From contig CP137686.1 of the NCBI GenBank assembly GCA_037976565.1, positions 2,386,646 to 2,450,645 on the forward strand: 64,000 nt of DNA, read 5' to 3'. Each line of letters starts with the position of its first letter. Position 1 is the stretch's first letter. The position numbers and the translations under genes are program-made. Shown piece after piece: positions 33,407-44,658 of this stretch. Below the pieces are notes generated by a model. The model worked only from the letters and a program-made list of their open reading frames with translations. It was not told the origin of the DNA and did no database searches. The stretch comes from Mesocentrotus franciscanus. Lineage: Eukaryota; Echinodermata; Echinoidea; Camarodonta; Strongylocentrotidae.

Positions 33407-34059
33407 TTAATACAGTCGACGTTTACCGTGATTTGTCTTATGGTTCTGCCATTTGATTTATGTATTACGAGAGATCTGGTAGTGCATGTACTTGGATTCA
33501 TAGTACATGAGAACTGTGAAAAGAATTTTGGTCGGATTTTTTTTTGAATTATACCCAGCCCTCCCCTCCCTTTTTTGGGGTGGGGGGGGGGGTTGTTGTA
33601 CGAAACCACAGATCAGCCCCTGGGTAAAAATGACGGTTCTGCATGACTTCAACAAATATAACCGCATTGGAGATAACAAACATGTGGATCTCCCTAGTGA
33701 TTTTGAGTTTCAAAATTCATAACCTAGTTCAATTTCTTCATTAGATGTTTAACTCTCTAACTCGTCTAATAGATACCGCAATGGAATGTTACATAGATCT
33801 ATATTTTTACTCTCATTAAATAGATCATTATTTTACTATGAGTGAAAATGCTGTGGTATCATGAGAGAAAACAGGGTATACACAGTGGCATTGGCTTGAG
33901 GTAAAAACGTACAAATAATACAATGGGCCTGAAATTTACAGACAGAAAAAATAACATGCTCGTACTATTAGTAATAATAATAATGATACTGGGTTCTTGT
34001 ATAGCGCACAGTCATGTTTGTCAAACTAAAGCTTAACACTACCGGCGCTCCACGATCAA

Positions 34060-34441
34060 AGGGATCCGGTAACTAATTGTCTCAGATTCTGAAACAAAAT
34101 CCTAGATTTAGCTCATGCTGCAATGATAATTATAAACCTTTGGGTCAGTCAGGAACCCCATGACTTTTACAAGCCGATCGCCTGTCTGATTATCAAGATA
34201 TTTATGATTGGAAATCGAAACCAAATTTTGCATTTTCCTAACGGTTTTCATAACACTACAGGCTATTGGGGAAAACGAGTATTGTAAAACCGGTCACTCA
34301 AAGATTTTTTACTTTTTTGAGGCACTTCTTGATCATTTTATAGCGGGATATTTTTTTAGGGCTTCAATATTATACCAAATCACAGACACTGATAACACGT
34401 AGGGCCGTGCATCTCAGATTTAACATTGTTAAACGATGCCT
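34060..34441. mobile_element. TTAA-type MITE, full-length family member
   Basis: The ends AGGGATCCGGTAAC and GTTAAACGATGCCT are imperfect inverses; flanks are TCAA and TTAA. It contains the internal segment (GGGGAAAACGAGTATTGTAAAA) missing in the 7758 copy. Confidence 0.78.
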
Positions 34442-34495
34442 TTAAAGTAACCCGGCCTAGCTTGTCTACCTTTATGGGGCTCTAGCATTTCAAGG

Positions 34496-36778
34496 GGCTT
34501 ATGCCTAAAGGGTGGGTAGCGTCGCGTCGCGTTGACTTGAACACGACCATTCGTCCAGCCCCGGTTTTGCCGAAAGGGTGCGTTGGATTGTTAGGGCGCG
34601 TCAGGTCAGATAACGCGACCAAATGGCACATACGGGGGCTTATTCCAAATGTACGCGTTCAGAGTCCCATGCCACCAGCGCGCACGCCTGTTACATACGT
34701 ACGTCGCGCACGTACGTGGTGTGTATGGTGGATCGATCGCGAGCTGAGAGAGATGGAGAGAGTTAAGTTAAATTTCTTTCGTCGATTATTTCGTCAAAAA
34801 GAGTTTTTTTTAGCTGAAAATACAAAACGAACTACAAGAAATTGTAGTGGACAGAACTTATTTGTGCTCGCGTCCAGAATTGTGGCCCCCAAAGCGTAAT
34901 TCGACTCTTTATGGCATTAACAAAAAGTTAAACTTAAGCCTATAAGGCTAAGCCAGGCTTAGCCTAACCCTAAGGCCTTAGCTTAGCCAGGTCAAGGCCC
35001 AAGGGAAGCCCCATCTATTTTGGCGTTCCCAGGCCCAGAAGCCCATATAGGCTCTAATTTCTTTATTATTCAATCAACCACTTTCATATAATTTGGCACC
35101 TGGTCATGTGTCAAGCACGTCAAGCTCTGCAATCATAAACATTTTTAGACTTGAGGTCAGAATATTGAAGTTTTTAAGCTTTTTTTTGCCAAGTGGTAAA
35201 CCGTAATGCTGTATTAAACTGACCTTGATCATCGGATCGGTTAATCGGATTGGTTGAGCTCAGTCCCATGTACTTAATTTGGCGTAACCTTTCAGAACTA
35301 ACTAAGGGGCTAACTTAATGAGGCTGTAGCTATTAAATAAAGAGAAAAATATAATTGCTTAATAAAAATAAAATAACAACAAACTACAATTTCTGATTGG
35401 CGTGGCCAAGGGAGGGAAGGGGGTCCGAGGGGTGCTTGCTTAATAACGTGAAAAGAAAAACAAACTCTCATTTGTGAATGGCGTAGCCAATGGGGAAGAG
35501 AATGGGGACGGCGGGGGTTGCTTGCTTAATACCGGTTCTATATTATAAAGAGAAAAGCGAACTATAATTATTTTATGATTGGCGTAGCCAGGGGGGCTTG
35601 CTTAAGTCAGGTTCTATATAAATGGGATGGAATGGGGGCTTGATTAACTCAGGGGCAATCTTGCACTTTCTGCCCATTTGTCCATCTCTTTGGGAGCCTC
35701 TTCCGAGCATGAATGAAGTCTAGGGGCACCGCCCTTTTAGAGGACCCCCTCTCAGCATATCATAAGACCGGGTACTTTGCCCATCTATTTAAGCCCCCTC
35801 CAAGTATCTATGAAGCCCGGAGGCTCTGTCTCACCAATGGGAGCCCCTTCCGAGCGTGAATGAAGTCTAGGGGCACCGTTCAACTCTTTGGTGGTCCCTC
35901 AGAAGCCTGGGAGCTCCGTCCTTCTTTTGGGATCCCCTCTATAAGCATGAATGAAATACATTATTGTTATGTACTGTGCCGGACTTACAAGATGATGCCC
36001 GGTAAGATCAAATTTTAGTGATGGTCGGGCAGCATTCACATCAGGAACTCCATTAAACTTACCAATTATACAATTAAAAAAATCTAAATAAGTATTATGG
36101 TGTAAACAGGCATGTCGGAAGGAATTTTAAAGTGGTACGTATCCGGTCAACGGATTGGGGGCGTGGCACAACTGCGAGGGAGCGGAGCACCGCAGGGGGG
36201 GTGGGGGTGGGAAGGGGTGTTCCCCCTCACACGGTAGGGAGCTTTTGCAAATTTGGACTCGAAATAATGCAATCTGATGCATACCTTGGAAGAAAATTTG
36301 ATAATACTTAATTAAAGAAATCACTTCCATCTCCCCTCATGATAAGACCGCTATATAGTATACAAACACAATCGAACTTACACACAAACACCTGAAATAC
36401 ACTTACATCGTCCCAGGGGCGGATCTAGCTTTTTCCTCTGGCATTTTTTTCACTGGCATTTTTTCCACTGGCATTTTTACCTCTGGCATTTTTACCCGAC
36501 ACCTGTATGTATGCATGGGCTTATGTGCGTGTGCATTCGTGTGTGTCCACGTTCGTGTCTTTCTGTTTTTGACTTCACAGAGTTATTTTGTTTAGTTTGT
36601 CTTTTCTTTAACACACCCTTTTGGCAAAACCGGGGCTTTGGACGAATGGTCGAGTTCCAGTCAACGCGACGCGACACTCCCAACGCACCCTTTCAGCAAA
36701 ACCGGATTGGGGGCTTTGGACGAATGGTCGCGTTCAAGTCAACGCGACGCGACGCTACCCACCCTTTCGACATAAGCC
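34496..36778. mobile_element. MULE-like non-autonomous transposon, 9-bp target duplication
   Basis: The ends GGCTTATGCCTAAAGGGTGG and inverse GGCTTATGTCGAAAGGGTGG extend as inverted repeats for about 90 bp. ATTTCAAGG is duplicated at 34487-34495 and 36779-36787. Unit C has one copy in CTAGCATTTCAAGGAAAC near 61105. The right TIR is a tandem double: the block with AACGCGACGCGAC occurs near 36661 and 36738. No transposase frame was found in 2.3 kb. The interior includes GATTGGCGT(G/A)GCCA repeats (35395-35590). Merlin is an alternative superfamily. Confidence 0.88.
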
Positions 36779-36787
36779 ATTTCAAGG

Positions 36788-37541
36788 AAACTTTTTTTTG
36801 CGACACAGTTACCCATTTACTTCACCTTGGTCGGGTGTGGCAATACAGATTACTGTCTTGTCAAAGGACCTTCGTACTTAATTGACTTTGTTTTTTAAAT
36901 TTCAGATGTTTAGAATCGAACCTGTTGACTCAAATGTGAATGATTGGAAGAGTTCATTGGGAATGATCCTCTGAAGCCATCGGTGGAAAATCATCTCGAG
37001 ACATTAACTGGTGATCGTGAGAGGAACGCCATTGAAGAAACGCCATTAAATGGAACGTCACTAAAAAACAGGGCTTCCTTGGCTATACAAGTTTACCACC
37101 GATTGGACTGACTCTTCATATTAATAATATCTTGCTTACATTTTTAAATTGAGTAATATTAGGTTTGACGATTTTTCTAGCTAGTAGCTATGAAAATTAA
37201 ATATTATAGGGTGCAGTATTACTGGATTGCTTTTTCTTTCTTATGATGACAAATAATAGGTTGGGAAATAATTTGTAAGTCAATATATGTATTATTATGA
37301 CATTGCTTTTGTAAACGTATGCAAAGTAAGAAAAGCTCTCAAAAATAAAATGTGACTGCTCGATCGCCTCGATCGCACATCTGCGATCTTGCAAAACTTC
37401 TAAACTTCGGGGATCATCGTTAGCTCAGAAGTTTTGCCCCTCAATTTTAAGACAAAGGCCTGGATATACCACTTCGCAGCTACATCTCCGAGTGTTTTAC
37501 ACACCAGCAGTTAAATTGTCAATTATAACCAATCAAGAAAT
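36788..37541 (+). other. Upstream region of TRIM-B
   Basis: Homologous to 20001-21498 (minus insertions) and 61080-61979. The motif CTCAGAAGTTTTGCCCCTCAATTTTAAG lies about 90-115 bases before the start and is kept, with changes, in all three units; it may be part of the promoter or the 5' UTR. No TATA box is evident. Confidence 0.35.
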
Positions 37542-39512
37542 ATGGCATCTGCAGATACAAATTTGTTTTCTCTGCTTCATGAAGAATTGAAGTGCGCCAT
37601 CTGTCTAGAACAGCTCAAAAAGCCACGTTTGCTCATATGTTTTCACAGTTTCTGTGAGAAATGCCTGGAGACATATTATAAAGAAGAAAAGTCTAGCGTT
37701 GGAAAGATCGCATGTCCATTATGTGACGAAGAGACCATTCTCAACGATGCTGGTATATTAGGCCTGAGGCATGACTTTCGCGCCATGACCCTGATGGAAC
37801 GACTGGAGAAAGAGAAACCAAAGCAACAGCAGAAGACGAAGAAAATGATTCTCAAACTTTGTGAGGTTTGCGGTGATATTGATTCAGTTTCGGCATCGCC
37901 CTTCTTCAACTGTACCGAGTGCACGCTAACTTGGTGCATGGCGTGTAATAAGAAGCATAAGCACACATGCAGTGCAAAAACATCAAGCAGGACCCATGTC
38001 GCACAGAGGGATCTGGAGAATAATGATGATCCAGATGGGAGGATCTTTTGTGAAAAACATGGAGGAAAGAAGAAAGAGTTTTTCTGTACGTTTTGTGCCA
38101 TTCCGGTTTGTCAGGTGTGTTCTATCAATGACCATCTTCTTCAGGATAACCATGAGTGTGTCAAGGTTGAAGATCTCGGCCCGTTAATGCTCGAGGAAAT
38201 ACAATCAGGAATGTCAAGACTGGATCAAGTGTACGAACAGTGTGCGGCCATTATTCCCATGATTGAGAAAGCCGAAAAACTGGCCAAGAAACAGAAAAAT
38301 GTCATTGATAAGCAGATTGAAGACGATATTGATGAATACACCCATTGTGTGAAAACAGATCTGAAAGTTAAAAATGAAAAATTCTTCGAATTGCGGACTC
38401 AAACACTTAGTCAATGGCAGAATATAATAGAAGATCGGGCCAAAAGCATAGAGACAATTAAGTTGAAAGCGGAAGAGACGCTAGAGCATAGAGAGAACTA
38501 CAGTCTAATTGCTATCTTTTATGCCAGTCTTCTGAAATCCCTTGACAGCCTTCTCTCGAAGGCGCCAGAAAAGTACATCCGCAAAACGATCAAGAAAGTC
38601 ATGCAGGAAATAAGACCGTTTTATTATAAATTGACGGACGACGAGTCTCCAATTAAAGCTAATTTGTTCACCAACCGTATGGTATGTGAGAGAAAGAGCA
38701 TCGGCATACCCCCACAGGGTGAAGACTCCCCAAAGGCCGTGACATTCACTCGTGATGGGAGAGTAGCTCTTTTAGCGTATATTCCCGGGCGTAATGGTCC
38801 TTTAGCCATACTACAAACTACAGCTTCCTCAAAAGTGGCAATTGAATTTGGCATAGAGACAAGAATTGACTCCCCTACGTCTGTATCGGCTTTTGCATCG
38901 CTCTCAGACCTAAGGTTAGTGTTGGATAAGCATGAAGACTGTCCTGACAAACAAGCCCATAGTGATGTATACCATGTCAGGGAATTACCTGGACGCATAT
39001 CGGACATGGCTACAGACCTTAAAGATAACATTTACTGCAGTGTTCCAAGCTGCAAAAAGATATATGTCGTACGTAGCGATGGGCCCCAAATCAAATCGAT
39101 TACCACAGGCAACCTTGCGCCACAATGCATTGCAATTTGTCCACGGAGTCCGAACCAGATCATATTCACCCACGATTCAACAAAGGTCTCAGTCGTTGAC
39201 TGGAGGGGAAAGCTTTTGAGGACCATCACCGGTCCTGAATGGAAAAAAATTGCTATCGGATGCGACAACGGCAATCTACTCTATGTCCTCTGGAAGAATG
39301 GAGCAGGGTTGATAACTTTGCAAAGGTTCTATTTGAATGGTGACCCGTTTGATACCCTCTTTGAAGGAGAAGCGCATAGTTGTTCCAGACATCTCCTAGC
39401 GGTATCACCCAGTGGAACTGCAGCTGTTGTTAACGGCAAGGGCAGTAACTGCAAGGTGACGCTGATTTCGACTATGCGTGAATTCACTGGCGACGAAACT
39501 TTCTTGCCTTAA
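37542..39512 (+). CDS. TRIM-B: RING, two B-boxes, coiled coil, intronless
   Basis: A single 656-aa frame, closely related to TRIM-A from end to end. The RING cysteines and histidine lie at the same residues (18, 21, 33, 35, 38, 41, 58, 61). Both B-boxes are intact, shifted by three residues because of a longer QQQKTKK linker. The coiled coil carries TDLKVKNEKFFEL, including the four residues TRIM-A lacks. The C-terminal propeller-like region has neither of the TRIM-A insertions, so this is probably closest to the ancestral form. Predicted RING E3 ubiquitin ligase. It lies midway in unit B on the same strand as its paralogues. The ATG context is AAATATGG. Confidence 0.93.
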   Translation: MASADTNLFSLLHEELKCAICLEQLKKPRLLICFHSFCEKCLETYYKEEKSSVGKIACPLCDEETILNDAGILGLRHDFRAMTLMERLEKEKPKQQQKTKKMILKLCEVCGDIDSVSASPFFNCTECTLTWCMACNKKHKHTCSAKTSSRTHVAQRDLENNDDPDGRIFCEKHGGKKKEFFCTFCAIPVCQVCSINDHLLQDNHECVKVEDLGPLMLEEIQSGMSRLDQVYEQCAAIIPMIEKAEKLAKKQKNVIDKQIEDDIDEYTHCVKTDLKVKNEKFFELRTQTLSQWQNIIEDRAKSIETIKLKAEETLEHRENYSLIAIFYASLLKSLDSLLSKAPEKYIRKTIKKVMQEIRPFYYKLTDDESPIKANLFTNRMVCERKSIGIPPQGEDSPKAVTFTRDGRVALLAYIPGRNGPLAILQTTASSKVAIEFGIETRIDSPTSVSAFASLSDLRLVLDKHEDCPDKQAHSDVYHVRELPGRISDMATDLKDNIYCSVPSCKKIYVVRSDGPQIKSITTGNLAPQCIAICPRSPNQIIFTHDSTKVSVVDWRGKLLRTITGPEWKKIAIGCDNGNLLYVLWKNGAGLITLQRFYLNGDPFDTLFEGEAHSCSRHLLAVSPSGTAAVVNGKGSNCKVTLISTMREFTGDETFLP

Positions 39513-39728
39513 TAATTAGGTAGATAATTTAAAGACATGTAGGCCTACAGTCGTCTGCTGCCATGTGCATAACGTAGGCTCACGTATACACTAGACGTGG
39601 CGTAATTACCAAATATTGTGTGTGCAAATCTCGCACGCAACGAAAATCGTGTATGTATTACAAAACATTTTTACAAAATGGAATGATTGACCTGGAGTAG
39701 CACATTACATTGTAGATTGACTTAAGAA

Positions 39729-39734
39729 AATAAA
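39729..39734 (+). terminator. Candidate poly(A) signal of TRIM-B
   Basis: AATAAA 217 bases after the stop, kept at the same place as in unit A. Confidence 0.5.
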
Positions 39735-42700
39735 CAATATTGTATTATGGAAAAGCAGTCACGGTGAATTAAAGTGTTACAAACGAGAACAAACTGTTTA
39801 TAAAAAAATCTTCCTGGCACCCTCCGAATGAAACACGGATACCATAACTTTTATATGTTGAAAAGAATGTCAGAGTCATGCGAAATGTATGTATGTAAAT
39901 TTGAATATATTTGGGGTATCACAAAAAGTGTATTTCAATTGAATTATGTTCATTATTATTATTTTTAGGACATTTAATATTCGATTGGAATACTTAATAC
40001 TATTTGAGGCTGTTGGTCGATGTATCTCTACCTTGGTTTATATTTTCCTGTACATGCATGTGACTAGGTGTCTTTCAGAGAGAAGATAAGCCTAACTGTG
40101 CTTAAAAAAGGCTAGACGAAACGTTTTTGGTACGTAAAGAAACGCACAATAGACACAGTCTTCAGGACATTGTGCAAGTTACCTTTTGAGAACGTTGTGT
40201 GCTAAGTGGAATGTTGATAACTTACATATTGACGTAGACATATTGGGTCTGTAGGTGCAATATGTTTAAAAAAAAGTTTAATCAACGAAATATTTTATGC
40301 TGATATTTTTGTTTCAGGAGATAAAAACAAGGTTATTAGTCAACAGTAAAAATAAAAACAACAATTATAATAGCAATGAAACATTGCTGCTGCTGCTACT
40401 ATATACTACTACTATTACTACTACTACTACTACTACTACTATACTACTACTTCTTCTACTTCCACTACTACTAATGATAAAGGTTATAATTATGATAACA
40501 ATAATAATGATATTATTCATTTTAGATTAGATTAAAGTGTACATGTCTGCCTTTCATGGCATCAACAATCAGGAAATTCCATTAATGCAAATGTTACATA
40601 ATTAAAACCAACAAAACTAACATAGGAAAAAATATGCCTTATATTTATATAAATGATAATTGGATAGTGGTGAACATGTGAAAAGTAATTATATTTTTGT
40701 ATGGTTGTAAACGTAATAATACATGGTTGGTAGTTGGTTTCTAATAATACCAACACAATGTAGTGTATGAGAAGAAACCAAACAACAACAAACAATACAG
40801 AAATTGAAATTGCTAGCTACTATGTCCAAATATTTCTTGTTCTGTCAAAAATATACTTCTGAAAATGATTAGACTGAGAAAAGATAGACCTGCATGTGTG
40901 TACATGTTGAAATATACATATAAATATATAATGTTTGCGATAGATATATAGACTACTTTAACCCGATACTATGTACACATCTATTTTGATTATGTACATT
41001 CATTAATATAAAATATTTTGATCATTATTCATTTTGCTGTTGCATGTCAGTGTGTTACACTATAAAAAGGTAGGCGACCCCAATCAGAATGTGACGTATA
41101 TGCATTGTTGTTCACCATATGTTTTGAAGTACATGTACCTATACAGTCATTTTCCCGTCTTTACTTTTCTTTCCCTTTCTTCGTCTATTTTTCTCTTTGG
41201 TTCTGATATTGATACTAAAAATAATTTAGAAAGCGTATCTGACACAGGTTTATGCTTATGGGATTTGCGCCTTCTTTCTTGCGTTGAAATTGTTGCTATG
41301 CTCTTGAAAATGATTGTCATTATGTATACATTATTACCTAAGAATTTTGTGAACAAGAAACAAGAAGAAATGGGAGAAAATATTGATAATTTGAAAGTTG
41401 TTATTATGATCTTTGATATTGTACTCATCATGCTTATTGGACGAAATGACGGTTACATGGAACTTTTATTCAATTTCATATTTCCGATGGTTTTTTTTTT
41501 CCGAAGGCTGTTGATTTTAATGGTCCGGTGGTTAATAATTTCGGAGGTTCCTAATTCCGCAAATGTCATAGATCCTTGTGCCTTTTTTATTTTTCAGGAA
41601 TAACGAACCCTTTTTGACTGTTGGAAGCTTAAATCATTTTTGAAATTACGAACCCCCCGTCCCCCCTCTCATTATGGGAAATTTGTGTTTCGTATTTACG
41701 AACCTTAGGAATTATGAACTTTAGGATAAATGAACTTTCGGGAAAACGAGTGCCTCACAAAATTATGAAGACCAAAAAATATCTAAAAAACTATAAATAC
41801 AAAAAGAAGAGTTTAATCGACCATGGGATACTTTGCTACTCTTTGTTAAATACATATGGATAATAAATGAAAGATTGCAGCAACAACAATACGGATATGA
41901 CATAATTATTTATTTTATTTACTTGTAAAATGTCAGCGATATTTCATTACAAGGCATCGTCGATAAAAGACATTGTACTTTGTGCAGTTCAATAATCTTG
42001 TGTATTACACGAAATTTGACGAACTATTTGAAGAAGCCTATACATATCACATTGTAACAATTCTACATTGAGCACAAATGATAAATACACGAGCGTTGTG
42101 AGGGTCTACATAATATTTATGGAAAAGAAATACATACGTATGAATAGGCCTAACAATCTATGCGCACGCCTACCCACCCCTCCGGTCATACGCACACGCA
42201 CACAAGCTCAGGCATACAGGCACTCACACGCACACACAAAGACCCATGCAATAACCTATTACTACACTTTGGTTTAGCGAAAGAGGGAGAGAGAAGAAGA
42301 AAATGACATGAAAGAAAGAGAGAGAAAGAGAGAGAAGGGGAGGAAGGGTAGAATGGGACAGAGAGAGGGAGGGAGATGGAGAAGGAAGAGATAGACAAGG
42401 ACAGAAAGATAGAGAGAGAAGAAAAAAGAAGGAAAAGGGATAGATAGAGAATAAGAGAAAGAGAGAGAGGGTACGTAAAGGAAAAGGGAGAGATAGAAAA
42501 GGACACCGAGAGTGAGAGAGAGAGAGAGAACATAACCATAGCGGTATCAGAAAAGTAATAGGCTAATAATGTATTTGTAGAATAGTAATTCATTCCATGT
42601 TTGGGGCAAGTAGATTCTTCAACCTAGTTAGCTTAGCATGCAGGTGTACAATAGTCTTTTCGAACAGAATCCCACATTCAAGCCCCCATCCATTTAAAGG

Positions 42701-42872
42701 TTGTACGACGTATGCTCCGGTCACAATTGCTCCGAGGTCAGTAAAGGGAATCCAACCTTGATAGCAAACTACTGTAGACTAGAAGAGAGCAGAAAAATCA
42801 GAGACGTAGACTGGTGAAAGTTTAAATTAAATCGGGAAAAATGAGATTGTTAGGAATTTAGAAAGTTGTTAG
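39735..42872 (+). other. Conserved 3' part of unit B, no gene
   Basis: Aligns with 23833-28375 without the unit A insertions. It contains (CTA)n at 40386-40460, a unit-B-specific patch with repeated TACGAACC/ATGAAC words near 41590-41750, and a GA-rich tract at 42273-42531. A 189-aa open frame (41034-41603) is not conserved in unit A. Confidence 0.55.
42273..42531 (+). repeat. GA-rich tract, unit B
   Basis: Counterpart of 27783-28041. Confidence 0.88.
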
Positions 42873-43152
42873 TGTAAGATACAATATTACAATCCCTTCA
42901 TTCCCTTTAACACAACACCCTTTAAAACAGTACTTTCTTAGTAGTGTAAATAGATACAAGATCAGCACATTCCATTAGAGTATGTCATCCCACTTTCTAG
43001 TCAGAAATGGCACTTGACCAGGACCATTTATGGTCATGAGGGCCTTATGTTTAATTCATGAGTGGTAATGTTTAATTCATAAACATTGACCATGTCCAAA
43101 TATGGTATGAAAATGTTACATGACAGACCATTGCTGGGACTCTCCAAAAAGG

Positions 43153-43160
43153 TATAAAAG
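43153..43160 (+). promoter_or_regulatory. LTR TATA box
   Basis: TATAAAAG in GGTATAAAAGGGATGCTGG. The 3' LTR copy (50767) has one extra A. Confidence 0.7.
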
Positions 43161-43285
43161 GGATGCTGGAGTAAAATCAGCTCTCTTACCAGGTCCTCTC
43201 TACCTTCGAGAGAGGAGCTGCTAGTTATAAGTTCATCACAAGACTTATTATATTGTTACTCGTTATTACGCACCTTCTTTAGTCT

Positions 43286-43291
43286 AATAAA
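43286..43291 (+). terminator. LTR poly(A) signal
   Basis: AATAAA about 130 bases downstream of the TATA box. The equivalent in the 3' LTR is at 50901-50906. Confidence 0.6.
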
Positions 43292-43423
43292 CATATCTTC
43301 ACTTCAAAGTAGAGAACACCATCTCCTGTGTTTTATTTGTGTGTGGATATAAGTGACACTCGACAAGACGCCATCAGGAACTATTATCATCATCGTTATA
43401 TTGCTAATTATAGAGTGTTACAC

Positions 43424-43435
43424 TGGTGGCAGCGG
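43424..43435 (+). other. Primer-binding site, tRNA-Leu(UAG)-like
   Basis: TGGTGGCAGCGG lies one base after the 5' LTR and is identical to the Gypsy-1 site. Confidence 0.78.
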
Positions 43436-44658
43436 TTTAAGTGGAACTTTTTGCTTTGAGACCGCTTGTATTGTGTCATCGTCTTCATCCTCGCCACGTG
43501 TGTGCTGGTACCTCTACATTTTTTCGACTTGAACGTGACTTATTGTCGTTCCCATCAACTTGGACGTGACTTATTGTCGTTCCCGTCTCAACGCTTCTTC
43601 TACTTTTCAACTGACTTTCTACAATATCTGCATCATTTTTGCGTGAAAGGGTAGTTCCTCTTCACTATTATCCAGTCTGTGGAGGTGATATCCTCGGTTA
43701 CCTTCATATCATCATTGGCTGCGTCTACAAGTTCTACTACCTATCCCTGTTACCTTCATATCATCTTTGCTGCGTCTCCAAGTCCTGCTATCTTCCACCT
43801 GGGCTTGCTTTTGGGGCCTGTCTGCCAGAGGAAGCTGATTTCGTTCTCTTTCTTCGGTGCCATTATCGTGTGCTTCATTCATCTTCAATTCGTCATTCTA
43901 CATATCGATTGGACCTTGAAGAATTTTCGTCCAAGGATTCTCTCTTAAATGTTTTGTGCATATTTCATTGGATATTATGTGCTGTATGATTAGTTTGGAA
44001 ATGCTTTGGGCTGCCTTTAAGTAAGTTTGTTCCATTCCTTATCTTTCATATACGATTCTCTACAATATTGTGTACGAATAATTTTTGTTTTCCTTTATTT
44101 AGGTCATTTAAAGCCAGCTGAAACTGTCGAACATTCATGTTTCTCATTTGATATTCATTTAGTCTCCCGCCTATTGTTGTTTTCTATTTTTGCAGAATGA
44201 TATTTCTATTTCTTTCAATATACTTGATATACGATTTCATGTCAGTTGTATTTTCGGGTGCCCTAGTTAAAAATCTATTACTTTGTTTATACTAATGTTT
44301 TGATTTTGGAGTGGTCTATTAGCCCATTCAACCGGGCTTGTTTCCTGCGCTCTACACATACTTTTATTTTGCCTGTGAATTTACATATAAATTATGCTAC
44401 AATACATTGTCATTTTTGTTGTGCAGTTGTGGTAGTAGTGTGATTTTCGTCACCGCTGCTTGTGTGATATATGTTGGCCTACCTTATTTGCATTAATCTG
44501 TTGCATTCTCTGGGTCTATATTTTTAGACATCCAACTTTATGTATTGACAGGGGGCCTCTTATAATACCATTGATATTTTGTTCATCTCTCTTTTCTTCT
44601 TATTCCTTTGCTGTGTGTTTTTCTTTCTCTATCATTGACATTGTTGCCTGTTTTCACC
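43436..44658 (+). other. Gypsy-2 5' leader
   Basis: About 1.2 kb of T-rich sequence between primer site and gag. Direct repeats of GACTTATTGTCGTTCCC (about 43537 and 43568) and of TACCTTCATATCATC (about 43699 and 43751) are visible. No conserved frame; it probably carries packaging or translation signals. Confidence 0.5.

Larger units (their letters stand above)
42873..43422 (+). repeat. 5' LTR of Gypsy-2
   Basis: TGTAAGATACAATATTAC ... GAGTGTTACA. It contains a TATA box at 43153 and AATAAA at 43286-43291, the expected promoter and poly(A) signals. Confidence 0.95.

Noticed and set aside
34501..34899. A 132-aa open frame at the left end of the MULE-like element
   Set aside because: It is translation of the TIR and adjacent DNA, with no MULE transposase motif or zinc-finger pattern.
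41034..41603. A 189-aa open frame in unit B
   Set aside because: The homologous stretch of unit A (26775-27180) has no matching frame, and the composition is that of AT-rich non-coding DNA.
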